From Zanthoxylum bungeanum (taxonomy: Eukaryota > Streptophyta > Magnoliopsida > Sapindales > Rutaceae), in contig SKCR01029069.1 of assembly GCA_019454045.1 (NCBI GenBank), positions 1 through 64,000 on the forward strand: 64,000 nucleotides of DNA. The letters are read 5' to 3'. Under the pieces are notes generated by a model. That model did no database searches, was not told the origin of the DNA, and saw nothing but the letters and a program-made list of their open reading frames with translations. Positions 22,931-34,015 of this stretch are shown piece after piece (position 1 is the stretch's first letter; every line of letters starts with the position of its first letter). A program made the translations under genes and the position numbers.

Positions 22931-24818
22931 GTACAAGGCTACAAGCAGTACTTGTTTAGGTAAGGCATTCATTTTTCATAATTTGGATTTTACCTCAGCT
23001 CCATGCCTGTGTATTATTTGGCCCCACAGTTTTGATTGGAGATGCAAACCTAATGTGGGAATCTTGCTTGCTAAGCTTGGACTAAGTCTGACTAGGGGAT
23101 ACAATCATAGAGAGTAAACTACTTAGAGAGGAAAATGATAAAAGATTTGTATAGTTTCTGATTCCAAATAGAAGCCAAGACAAACAAAACAAAAGGAAAC
23201 ATACTTGTATATGAAACCATTCCAGTTTGTACCTACTTCTAAAAGATCTCACAAGGAAACAAATACACTACTAAGAAAATACATTACAATTACAAATCTT
23301 GTATTCTTTTCCTATCTAAGTAAATACACTACTTATTGTCCGTTTGATCACATGTTCGAATCCAGAAAATAATTTATCTATAAGAAAAACAGGGATAAGA
23401 CGGTATATATATCAGAATTTTCTCCAAACCCTATTTGTAGTGGAAACCTTGTGTATTAAACAAATTTACAACAATATATTACTTTCATTTCCGATCCAAC
23501 ACTTGAAAAAAAATCACAAACAGGTGATCCACAACAATGGAATCTTTTCTTTGGCAGTGGATGGGTCGGCCATGAAGTAGACATGCTTAAAAGTTCCACA
23601 AGAGCCTTCAAAGTTAAGCTAAACAATGCAAAATTTAAAAGCAAAATTCAAAACCCCACCATTTTATCATGCCATTGCTTTGCTCCTCCACTTTCTTCCT
23701 CTCTCTCTCTCACTTTTTATCTTTCAAGATTGTTTGACCTCTTTTTTCCTTTACTTGGTAAGATTCTTTCAACAAGTAGCCATGCACAGCAAAGCAAGCA
23801 CATGCTATCATAGAGATACTATGTCAAATCTCTTCAAAAGCAAGCTCAATCTCATCTTGCATAGGTTGTCTTGCCAAATGACAGTGCTGAATTTGTGTAC
23901 TGAAAATATGGAGTCTATCTGTCAACAAAGATTTTTTGGTCCCATGTATTCTTGTGGTCTCAGATTACAGTGTAAAGCACATTCACTTTCTATCTCAAAC
24001 AAGAATCTCCACTCATTTTGCTTATCAAATCAAAACCTCCCTTTAAGCTTCACTCTCCCATTTTTAACCTTTCTACACATCAAGGCAAATATAGCTCTGT
24101 AGCAACCCTTTCAAACCTCTTGCACACTAAAACTCTAATTTACTCAGAGAGCTAAAACCACACCAAGAGCAATCCCAGAACTTATTTGGGTAGCAAGTGA
24201 GGTGATGCTTCTACACATTGCTTTTGAATATTCAAAGCTGTTGAATCCTGCAGAATCCTGAGGAGAAGAATGTTTGTTGAAATGAGGGAACATTTAAGTA
24301 CACTAGATGAAGGTTATTAGAAGCACTGATAAATATTTTATGAAATAATTTCCATGGCTGAGGCTGCAATATTACCACAAGTAATACTAAGAGAACTAAG
24401 GTAAAAGGTAAATTAACACTGAAGCCGCTTTGAATTTAAATGTGATTATATAAACATGGAATATAGCTAATTTTATCCAGCAAAACTAATACACAGTTAC
24501 CATCTAACTACAATCTAAAATCATGTATGTATATATATCCAACTAATAACAGTGTCAAATTTGGTAAAAGATATTTGGAATCACTCCAAAAGAGTTTTTT
24601 TCCATTTGCCCATGTGCAGTTGGCACTTCTTAAGATATTCAATATTTATATCACCATATAAACCTTCCTGGAAAAACTCCATAAAATGATCCATAACATC
24701 AAGGTCCTGTAATTTTTTTTATGTTCCCTGGTTTGAAAAATATGCATTATACACTGACAAAATATGCTGATTATACAAGTTTACGAAGTTCTTATTTGCA
24801 GAATGCTATTCTTGATCC
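22931..24818. other. Intergenic DNA, no gene recognised
   Basis: Moderately AT-rich single-copy-looking DNA. The frame at 23626-24102 (158 codons, plus) starts inside pyrimidine-rich sequence, has no domain or codon pattern I trust, and is left uncalled. A transcript without a long frame cannot be excluded. Confidence 0.4.
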
Positions 24819-24991
24819 CCAAGGGGTATGGCTTGGTGGTGTAGGGTTCATGAGGTGAGGTATTGGGTTCGAATCCAGGGAATGCGTTTCTTGTAAGAGT
24901 CTAGGACAACCGGAGGTTTACTTGCTCCGCTTAAGCCCGGAAGGGATGGTTTGGCAGTGTAGTTTTTAACGATTCCAAAAAAAAAAAAAAA
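24819..24991 (+). mobile_element. SINE family A, full-length copy with target duplication
   Basis: tRNA-like head with box A (GGCTTGGTGGTGTAGGG) and box B (GGGTTCGAATCC) followed by the family body (CTTGTAAGAGTCTAGGACAAC) and a poly(A) tail. Flanking direct repeats GAATGCTATTCTTGATCC at 24801-24818 and GAATGCTATTCCTGAATCC after the tail are the target duplication expected from LINE-driven retroposition. Confidence 0.88.
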
Positions 24992-25334
24992 GAATGCTAT
25001 TCCTGAATCCACTGAGAGAGGAATCAGCTTGAAAAAGCCTACGCAATCATGTTGATAACAAAAAAGCTTTTTAAGGAGGAAAAAAGGGGGCAAGGAAAAT
25101 TGGACCTCCAACGTTTACCGAAATGGATATAAAACCTTCTAATATTTCAAAAAAAAACATACAGACTCTATTTATTATGCATTCTCATAAGTCATTTTTA
25201 TGTAAATGATTAATATTATTAAAAAAAAAACAAAAACAAAAAATCTGTTAGAAATAGGAGGTTGTATGTCTTTATGGGGTTTTATGTTCGGAGGGACTAA
25301 CAATGTTTTTCCCAAAAAAAAAAAAAAAGGGGTA

Positions 25335-26141
25335 AGAACATATGTTGCAGAAAACCTTATTCTACTTGTCAAACAGTTAAAAGTAAGAAGATTAGGTATG
25401 ATTCCTCCAGCATGTTGCATTCGTTCCCAGAACCTCAATGCCTTCATTGCCTTGGCCAACCTATTAACAACCCACCAAAATATGAATCACAGTTACTCAA
25501 TACCTGCATTGTATTTCTCAACTTGTCTGCTCGACTGTAGGACAGACGCCAATAGATAACTGAAAGCTTCAGGTCGACACTCAATTCCCCCCCTAAGCTG
25601 CCCCTTGAGCACGCTGACACAATTTAGTCTTTGCTGAGGACATCAAACATCATGTAATAAACCATGGGATCATGCCGATACCACCATTGCCTATCAACCC
25701 AGTAGGAGAACTTCAAAGCCACACGCTTATCAACCTAGGCTTGAGATTTATTAGAAAGTTCCTAAGCTCCCCTTCAAACTTTGGGTTCCAACCTGATCTA
25801 AGTTCAATCAACCTACAAACTTCTCTAACTAAAGGGTGTCTAAATTCATCTTTCTCCGGTTCAACTCCCCTAATCTCCTCTGTTCACATGCTTTTTGTCG
25901 AAAGAATCCAAAACCATGAATTATCATCATCATCACTACCATCATCTCCCTCGTCTATTTCTTCATCACACTCCTTAAACTCATCAAATCTATCAAAATT
26001 ATAAATTTTCTCCTTTTCCAGTCTCACAATTATTATACCAAACAAACTCAAATCCCCAGAATTTTGGATATCCATTTGTTTAAATTTGTCATAACCATCG
26101 TTACTACCACCAAAATGATATTTTTCCACTAAATGAACCAT
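25335..26141 (-). pseudogene. PPR (pentatricopeptide repeat) protein gene, degenerate and truncated
   Basis: Read from 26141 downward across stops and frameshifts: an acidic segment (ECDEEIDEGDDGSDDDD), then HPLVREVCRLIELRSGWNPKFEGEL, RVALKFSYWVDRQWWYRHDPMVYYMMFDVLSK, GIECRPEAFSY, YSRADKLRNTMQVL and MKALRFWERMQHAGGIIPNLLTFNCL. The segments follow one another as in the N-terminal part of an organellar PPR protein and its first repeats, which would bind RNA. At least one nonsense codon and several frameshifts break it. Homology ends abruptly after TFNCL near 25335, close to a poly(T) run. It could be a dead duplicate of a live gene elsewhere. Confidence 0.72.
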
Positions 26142-26190
26142 TGAAGTTAGTGCCTGTTCTTATTTTACAATTTTCTCGCTTCTTTAAGGA

Positions 26191-28632
26191 ATGGCTCTGT
26201 TCTTTGTCGGGACCAACACAATGTGCCTGATCCAGCCGTCTGATCCGCCCTGCCAAGTCTTCTTTCCCGCGTTGTCCATTCCTCCCGAGCTTAATCCTTA
26301 CTACAGGTTTTATTTCTCAAAATTATTCAATTATATGATTGCATGCGTTCGAAATTATAAATTATTAGAAAAAAAAAAAGAATTGCGGATTTGTGAGATC
26401 ACACAATTGCATTGCATTGACCTTAGATTTCAAGTTATTTGAAATTTGTAAAAGTAAAATCTGAGTTAGGTGATCGCTGATCAGTGAGTTTTGGGTAAAT
26501 CAAACTGAGAATAATTATATAGGAGTTGTATGTGTATTTTGGATTTTCAGGTGTAATACATCTCTGCTAATTGATGACTGTGAGGGTGATGGTAAACAAA
26601 CACACCTACATTTAAATTGATGTTGGGAATACATTTAAAGGGAACAAATACTTTGCTGGTTTACTTTCCATAAGATTCCTCGAGTTAATTCTGTGAGTCA
26701 TTCTGGTTTTACTTCTTCTCCCTTGTGTATTAATGGCAATTCTGTTCCTTTTTTTCTGGAGAAAAAATTATATTGTTAATTTTGAAACTGATCGCCATGC
26801 AGATTTGTGAAGGAAATGCAGTATTATAGTTTTTTTACTTCTCCTATTGAAATAAAGTATGTCTCCATTATGAAACTACTTTTATGATGTTGAGGAACAA
26901 ATATTCATGAAGGTTGAACTGATCTTTCTCTCAATATTGAAATAACTAAAGTTGAAAGTTTACGAAAGGAACTGATACAGGTAACATTTTAGTACTATAG
27001 TTGAATAGAAAATTGCAGGCTTAGAGTTTAGGGTTGACTTGAGTAGTAACAAGTGCTTCTTATTTCACTAGGCTTGGTGAGATTTGAGCGGCTAAGGGTC
27101 TGTTTGGTTCAACGAAGGGGAGGGGAGGGGAGGGGAGGGGAGGGGAGGGATTTTAATGGAGGGGAGGGGAGGGGAGGGGAGAGATTTTAATTAAATATAT
27201 GTTTGGTTCAAAGGAGGGGAGGGGAGGGGAGGGGAGGGTTTTTAATTAGATATATGTTTGGTTCAAGAAGGGAGGGGAGGGATTTTAAAACTAATTTACT
27301 ATTTTATCCTTATAACTTGTTATAAATAAAATTAAAACAATATAAGTAGGGATAATTTAGTCATTGCATTTAAAATTTTAATTCATCACTTTCTCTCCCC
27401 TCCAAAACCCCCCACTTTTGGAGGGGAGCAAAAATTGGCTTTGGAGGGATTTTGCTCCCCTCCCCTCCCCTCCCCTCCCCTCCAAAAAATTGAACCAAAC
27501 AACCATAATTTAAAATAATCCCTCCCCTCCCCTCCCCTCCCCTCCAAAAAACCCCAACCAAACACACCCTAAGTGATTATGATTAAGCACTCAATTCCAA
27601 AAAAAAAGAAGCTAAAAGAACTATTATTGGGGATTTGGGTTGTTAGTTGTAACTAAGTTGGGCTAAATTAGAGTTTGAAATATAGGGCTACTAGGGTTTG
27701 GTACGACTAGTGAAGGCTTGAATGCACTTGGACACTCACAAAGCAGAGATGCTGAAGTGCTGAAAATTTCTTCTTAGTGTTTCATAGCAAGTAAAATATA
27801 TATAACCAAGTTTATCTGGAAGTTCAGGCGCCTTTCTCAACCCATTTTGTCCTATAGGTAATTTCTCTGAGTAAACTAATGTTCTCGGTTTGCTAATATG
27901 ACCGAAGTTTGAAAATTGATTTTTGTGTCAAATGCAGTTCTTTGAACTGGATGATATACGTGCTGTGCAACCATATGGTCCTACAGACGATATTGATCCC
28001 ACTCCTGTTTACTTAAGTCAGTTTGCAATGGATAGGTACGTGTTTCTGTATCGGGGTGGACATGCATAATGTTTTTCTCCATTAACCTTTTCTAAACCGC
28101 GTATTTCACTTGCTTGTAGTATTACTATGAAGGTAGTAATTATTTTATGTGCAATAATCATGACAGTTCTGATGATTAAGTGAGCTGACTATTCATACTA
28201 GGACAGCCAATATGTCCAAGTCACTACTCAGAGATCTAAATATTTCAGGAACTTGTCTGATTTTTTAATACTTTACAATTTTATGTAAGGAAATTAAATT
28301 TTGGATGTTACAACACTGAAAATTGTTCGTGAAAAACTAATGTAGTTTGACATTTGGATTTTGGCATCCTGGCCTGTGATTCTTATTTTAAATGATGACT
28401 CAAGAAGTATATAATGTTTATCAGTTTGTTTGTGTTGGAAATTTGAAACAGTATCTCAGCGAAATTCTCATACTTGGTTCAGAAGAAACTTAAAGAAGGC
28501 CAAGAAGCGAGACGAGTAGCACAGGTTGACTGGAAGATAACTGAGGAAGACTGTGATAAGCAATTTGTTGCATCAGGACTTAGTTTTGTTCCTTTGCCAG
28601 TTACTTCCCCAAGTTTCTCTTTTACATGGTAA
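26191..28632 (+). CDS. Spliced gene of unknown function, at least five exons
   Basis: Exons 26191-26306, 26551-26591, 26952-26980, 27938-28035 and 28452-28628 join with matching phases (2, 1, 0, 2) and GT-AG introns, giving a protein that starts MALFFVGTNTMCLIQPSDPP, passes through LSIPPELNPYYR, LLIDDCEGD, VESLRKELIQFFELDDI, YGPTDDIDPTPVYLSQFAMDR and ends near TEEDCDKQFVASGLSF. If the fifth exon is not spliced it stops at 28630-28632 (about 154 aa); a GTAATT donor at 28629 could extend it, perhaps to 29840-29879. The phase agreement argues for a real gene, but I do not recognise the family, and exon 3 is only 29 bp. It lies head-to-head with the PPR pseudogene, 49 bp apart. It may be a truncated copy. 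Confidence 0.5.
27096..27569. mobile_element. Tourist/PIF-Harbinger-like MITE, extremely AGGGG-rich
   Basis: Terminal inverted repeats GGGTCTGTTTGGTT and (inverted) GGGTGTGTTTGGTT, flanked by TAA at 27093-27095 and 27570-27572, the 3-bp duplication typical of PIF/Harbinger elements. The arms are runs of (AGGGG)n on the left and (CCCCT)n on the right, so the whole can fold back. It sits in the third intron of the gene model at 26191-28632. Confidence 0.8.
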
Positions 28633-28639
28633 TTATCAT

Positions 28640-29554
28640 CTACTATCCATTTACGTCATAGTTCTTACTGCTTTTATTTGGAATATAGGTGATGCATGGA
28701 GAAGATTATGTCTGTTTGAGTTTTCTCTTTGGTGAAAAATGTAGAGTCGCATATATATATATGATGTCTCGCGCTTTCCATCAACCACAGAGTACTGTGA
28801 GTATTGATTTAGGTCATTTGATTGTGTGCGCACATATGTTGTGAGTCTCATGTTTGCAGTAGACATGATGGACGGTAGGGCAGGTTGGGATTTCCAGCCT
28901 TTTCTAGTAAGTACTTTGGTTCCGGTTCCCCTTAAGAGTCAAGTTGCTAAAGATTTGATAATTTAAGTCACTTTCCAACCAGATGATAATCTAGTTGTTT
29001 TCCAACTTTGGACTTTGCAGAATTTGGTTCAAGTTATTCAGGATGTTTGGTTTAGAAAACTTGAAGATTAATTTATATGGATTCTTTTTTGTTATAGAAG
29101 AAACCATTATCAAAATTTATTTTCTGGTCATTGTTTGATAAGGAAAGTATGATTTTGCAGTTATTTCAAAAGGCAGGGCTGGATAATTGTATCTTCTTAC
29201 CCTGGATACATTATATAAGGTCAGTAAGGAAGTTTAGAATTTAGTTACTACCTTATTTTGGAATTCTTTTGCTGTTTCTGTGAGTAGCTTCTAAGGATAT
29301 TTCTGGCGTACTGTTTTATGTTTTTGGATTTTTTGGGAAGTTTCATTAGTAGAAATATATGATTAATTTTGTAGACATTTTTAGAAAGACTCCTCCATAA
29401 AAGATTATGATATCACATTTATTTACAAAATAATCACATCCATGTCTACAGAGACACAAATGCACACATTATGCTATAACTATGTTTGGGAAAGCTGGTA
29501 TCTTTCCTTGTGAATGTTGAGCTGTTTTTGTGATTTTTTTTTTAATGTATGTTC
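28640..29554. other. Intergenic or intronic DNA, no feature recognised
   Basis: AT-rich with a short (AT)n near 28750. May be intron if the upstream gene continues. Confidence 0.4.
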
Positions 29555-29678
29555 TTACAAAGGTAGTGGGTGGGCACAAATTGATTTTTCAGTCCCTACC
29601 TCCCCCAAGATTCAAACTCAGGTAGCCAACCAAAGATAGATACATGAAAACCACTCGGTCAAGCCCCCGAGGGCAACT
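29555..29678 (-). mobile_element. SINE of a second tRNA-derived family (family B)
   Basis: On the minus strand the head reads GGGGGCTTGACCGAGTGGTT (box A) and then CTGAGTTTGAATCTTGGG (box B), spaced as in a tRNA gene, followed by an unrelated body. The head and body differ from family A. No tail or target duplication was found. Confidence 0.5.
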
Positions 29679-30250
29679 AATGGGTGTTTAAATGCTGCTC
29701 AAGACATTTTGATGTATGTTTTTTAATGTATGGCATAAATGTTTTTCGGGTATATGATTCTTCTTTATGTGCAGTTTCTCTTAATTTTCCAGGATTTAAT
29801 ATTTTACATGTTCTGCTTCATTTTCCTCTTAATTTCCAGGATGGTCGCCACCCACAATACTCACTTCTACTTCCCTCAGGTTTTTTTAACATGGTCTGTG
29901 TTCTTAATTTCTTATTCATGCTAACTCATGGGCTGCTCAAGACATTTCACCATTCCTTTTAGCATTTTATGCCGAAATCTTCCTCTGTATTTAAACTAGT
30001 TCAAGTTAAAATCATTTTTTTATCATTAACAAGCAATTTGTATGTTTGGCTACTAAAATGAAGGATTATTTATTATGTATCCCGCCCAGTGGCTTCCTCA
30101 AAATTCATAAATCAAAGTATCAAACACTGAATACTGTCCTTTGCATGTTTCCCATCAAAAAGTTTCAAGATGACATTTAACAAAAATTATATAGATATTA
30201 TAAGTTTTTATTGTAACGATTTGAGATCAAATCACATTAATTTCAAACAC

Positions 30251-30443
30251 TTATTTTTTTTTTTTTTTTTTTTTGGAAATGATGGAAACCCCGCCACCAA
30301 ACCACCCATTTTGGGCCGCGGCGCAGGTAAAACCACCGGCTGTCTCAGGCTCTTACAAGAAGTGCACTCCCTAGATTCGAACCCAGAACCTGAAGGTGAG
30401 ATCCTGGACGCTACACCACCAAACCACACCCTTGGGGACAAAC
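30251..30443 (-). mobile_element. SINE family A copy with target duplication
   Basis: Begins on the plus strand with a T-run (tail), then AAACCCCGCCACCAAACCACCC, GGCTGTCTCAGGCTCTTACAAG, the inverted box B GGGTTCGAATC (as GATTCGAACCC) and CTACACCACCAAACCACACCC (inverted box A). Flanked by TTTCAAACAC at 30241-30250 and 30444-30453. Confidence 0.88.
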
Positions 30444-30604
30444 TTTCAAACACACCTTCAAGTGTTTATCAAATACTTTAGTACTATATTTTTTTACAAC
30501 TTCCCGACCACAATACTAACCTCAAAATATGTTAATATGTACGTGTAATTTATACGTAAACTTAAGATGGTTCTGTGTGATTATCTTGAACGATGAAGAT
30601 CTTT

Positions 30605-30775
30605 AATAGGCGTGATTTGGTGGTGTAGGGTTTAGGGTCTGACTTTCAGGTTATGAGTTCGAATTCAGATAATGCATTTCTTATAAGAGTATGAGACAGT
30701 CGATAATTTTACATGTTTCATTTAAATCCGAAAGATGTGATTTCACGGTGGTATTCCTAAAAATTTCAAAAAATT
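30605..30775 (+). mobile_element. SINE family A copy, diverged
   Basis: GATTTGGTGGTGTAGGGTTTAG (box A region), ATGAGTTCGAATTCAG (box B) and TTATAAGAGTATGAGACAG match the family body with many changes; the tail is an A-rich stretch near 30765. Confidence 0.75.
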
Positions 30776-31179
30776 AAAATAAAATCTCTAAAGATGATAC
30801 ATGTACATTAAATGACACACCCAATGACGCATCTTTAATCATACAATTAACACTAAAAAAAGGAAACAACAAGCCAAAAATTTTCTGAAATGCCAAACAT
30901 TCTCTCCCTCTCGAAAAAGTAAACTAATTCTGACAAAACGAATGACCCACATGATTGAGAATAATTTTAATATTTTTGAATTATATCGAATATCTAGAAG
31001 TTCAACATCTAGTGCCAATATTTGAACCCTTTTGAACATGGGCAAGGAAAAAAAATAGGAGGAAACTTTCCCAGCCAAATCTTTCAAATATTACCAAAAA
31101 GATAATTAGAGGGACCCATATCAACTAATTGTGTTAGGTAACAATAACATCTCTGAATTAAGATCATTCTATAATTCAA

Positions 31180-31357
31180 TTTTTTTTTGAAATTATTGGA
31201 AACTTCAACGTCAAATCATTCATTTTTTTGCTTAAGTGGAGCAGGTAAAACTCTCGATTGTCTCACACTCTTACAATAAACACATCATCTGGATTCGAAC
31301 CAAGAACCTCAATGTGAGAACCTAAATCTTACACCACCAAACCACATCAATTAGGGA
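31180..31357 (-). mobile_element. SINE family A copy with target duplication, diverged
   Basis: T-run, then TGTCTCACACTCTTACAA, GGATTCGAACCAAGAACC (inverted box B) and TTACACCACCAAACCACATC (inverted box A). Flanking TATAATTCAA at 31170-31179 and 31360-31369. Confidence 0.82.
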
Positions 31358-31836
31358 CTTATAATTCAAACTCACTATCATTAATCTGAAAAAAGAGATT
31401 GCTATAGCTGTTTTAAAATAATCATTCATGTGGCCCAAAATTTCTTCAATTAGTTGCCAAGAGGTTTTGAAAAGTTTGAATACTTTATGATGAAAAAGGA
31501 ATACGGTCAAAAGTAGTTTAATCCATGCATGAAAAATGGGCACCTTATCAGAAACAATTTAGAAAAAATTTCAAAATTTACAGATTCTGTCACTTTCCCA
31601 TGATTTTTTATTGTGTAAATTTTTTAATATTTGTTAAAGAAGATAGCTAGATACACGCGAGTAGATGTAGAGCTTGTTAAAATTTCTGCATGTAATAAAA
31701 ATTTGAATCCCAAAAAAAAAAAACTTGGGTCACATCAATAATTCAATTTTGAGCTTTTTTTTTTTAAAAACAAAACAAACAAAAAACAAATCAATTAATA
31801 ATCGACTGAGCTATTGAAGAATAGCAGAAGATTATA

Positions 31837-32005
31837 TCTCGGGCTTGGTGGTGTAGGGTTCAGGATCTCACCTTGAGGTTCTGGGTTCGAATCTAGGGGG
31901 TGCATTTTTTGTAAGAGTCTGGGACAGCCGGTGATTTCACATGCGCCACGGCCCAGAATGAGTGATTTTGCTGGCGGGGTTTCCATCGTTTCCAAAAAAA
32001 AAAAA
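31837..32005 (+). mobile_element. SINE family A copy, well preserved
   Basis: TCGGGCTTGGTGGTGTAGGG (box A), CTGGGTTCGAATCTAGGG (box B), TTGTAAGAGTCTGGGACAGC body and poly(A) tail, close to the 24819 and 30251 copies. No clear target duplication. Confidence 0.85.
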
Positions 32006-34006
32006 TGTAATAACTCCGTTGAGGAATTTAAACATCAAATAAAGAGCTTGCCTGACCCAGAATTCATTTAAAAGTGGTACCTAATTTAACTTTAATATAT
32101 TTCCATGAAGTCTCCCTCTGAAAATTTGTACTTTTGAGGAAAATCTTGGATCTTTAAGGCAACTACTCAAGCTGAATCAGATATATTATTAATTAACATA
32201 TAGAGTATTACAATTTCTATTATGATTGAGTAGTTTCAAATAGAGAATAAATGTGACAGTAGTTTTGTTGAATCACTCAATCACATACTAATATTGTGAT
32301 ACGTTTCAGTATTGTTTGTCTCATTAAAGTCTTTTTTGTTCACTAATACATAGGTGACTGGGGTTAGAGATTCTAAACGAGTTTTTAAAATATATTTTTT
32401 ATTAATAAATGATAAAAATAAAATATTAAAATCTAAAATGCGAACGTGCCAAATTTAGAACTTAATATTTGGTGTAAAAAATAACAATAGATTTTTTTTA
32501 TTGAAGATTTTGTATTTGGGTCAATCTAATAGATAAATTTTTGAGCAAAAAATAAATAATAAAATACTACTGATTTTATATTAGAGACGTTAATTTGAGC
32601 TAAATTTTGGGTGTCCATATAACTTGTGACTAATATATAAAATATGATCAAGATTTATGTTTATTTTTTAATATTAAATTTTAAATATTTCAATTCATAA
32701 TTCATTTTTCACATACATTTTTCAAGTTCTAAAATCATCACACAATGCATGCACTTGTGGTCGGTGTAATTGAATCAATCAAGGTATCAAATCCTTGGAA
32801 GTAACGCAATTTATGCCCTGATTAAAACAATGGAAGAAAAAATAGAAGAAGCATTTAAAGTCTTGCCATGTGGATAATATGGTCAAAGAAATACACTAGA
32901 AAAATATTTGAGATCAATACATGCATGACCTAACGAAAAGGAAATAATTAAAAGCCAAGTGGGTCAAGACTCTAATAAATTTAGTAGTATCGGCTAATTT
33001 AATTGATAAAATCTCTTAAATGATATTAAAAGATTTGATGTTCAAATAACGCGTTTATGTGATTTAAATACGACATAATAATCAAACAAGAAAAAATGTA
33101 TTTTATTAACAAAAGCAATGACAAATGCTCTAATGGGTGTGATTTAGTGACAAATGACTTATGCTCTAATTATCAGGTCTTTCTGTTCAAGTTTATATAA
33201 TATATTTCTCATAAAAAATTGAGACAATAATTTTTTTTACCTACTATACTTAATTTTAGATCGGATAATTTGACGATAGATTTCTAATATTTTAAAAAAT
33301 AAATAAATAAATAAGGACAAGTGACAAGGGGAACAGGGCATGTGAGTGGGGCTCCAAGCCAAAATCAAAGAGTCCCACAATTAATTGATGAGAAGACATG
33401 TAACATATTCATTTGCATCAAAAGACTGTCTTTGGACTCCGACTCGTGATAAATATTCTTTTGAGGAAGTTTTTTTATAATAATGGTTACTAGGAATATA
33501 ATATTTACAAAAATGAGGCAATATGAAATGGATTAAGCTATTTTAACTTAAAATTTTAATACAAAACTTTTGAATCACTGATCTCGTATAATCAGATGAT
33601 GGATAGATTAACATCATTAATATTATTTTAATTTTTAATATCAATTATTATATATAAGATTGGGAATGGGAATGGAGCGGAGATTTATCAATCTCAATCT
33701 TATCTCATTTATGAAATCGAGATAATAATTTGTTCCAATCATGTCTCGCATATTTTAAACCTCCTCTAATCTTGTTTGAGTTTTCGAGATATTTTTTTAT
33801 CTTATTCTGTCCTTTTTTAAAATGAAATATAATAATATATTCAAAATCCCGCTCCAAACGAGAAGAGATCCAGTTGAGACGAGGAAAATTATCATATCTA
33901 TTTATATGCATTAGCTGAATGAAAATTTGAGTTATAAATAACCCAACGGTACATAATCTGCATAGATTGGGGACCTCTTAAGAGCTTATGATAGGGGGGA
34001 TAGTGT
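32006..34006. other. AT-rich intergenic DNA with repeat remnants
   Basis: A strongly decayed SINE-like stretch (GGTGTGATTTAGTG, TCTCATAAAAAATTGAGACAAT) spans about 33136-33300. The segment 33660-33905 is the diverged partner of the repeat at 13147-13442. No gene seen. Confidence 0.4.
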
Positions 34007-34015
34007 TATTTTAAT

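Noticed and set aside
23626..24102. 158-codon plus-strand frame
   Set aside because: Low-complexity pyrimidine-rich beginning, no domain, no family resemblance, no splice partners; likely chance.
24848..25111. 87-codon minus-strand frame
   Set aside because: Overlaps the SINE at 24819-24991 and its poly(A) tail.
29555..29678. Functional tRNA gene
   Set aside because: Box A and box B-like motifs are present but the acceptor stem and cloverleaf cannot be completed; a SINE head is more likely.
30170..30481. 103-codon frame across a T-run
   Set aside because: Lies on a SINE and its flank; its sequence is the translated SINE body, also seen in other copies.
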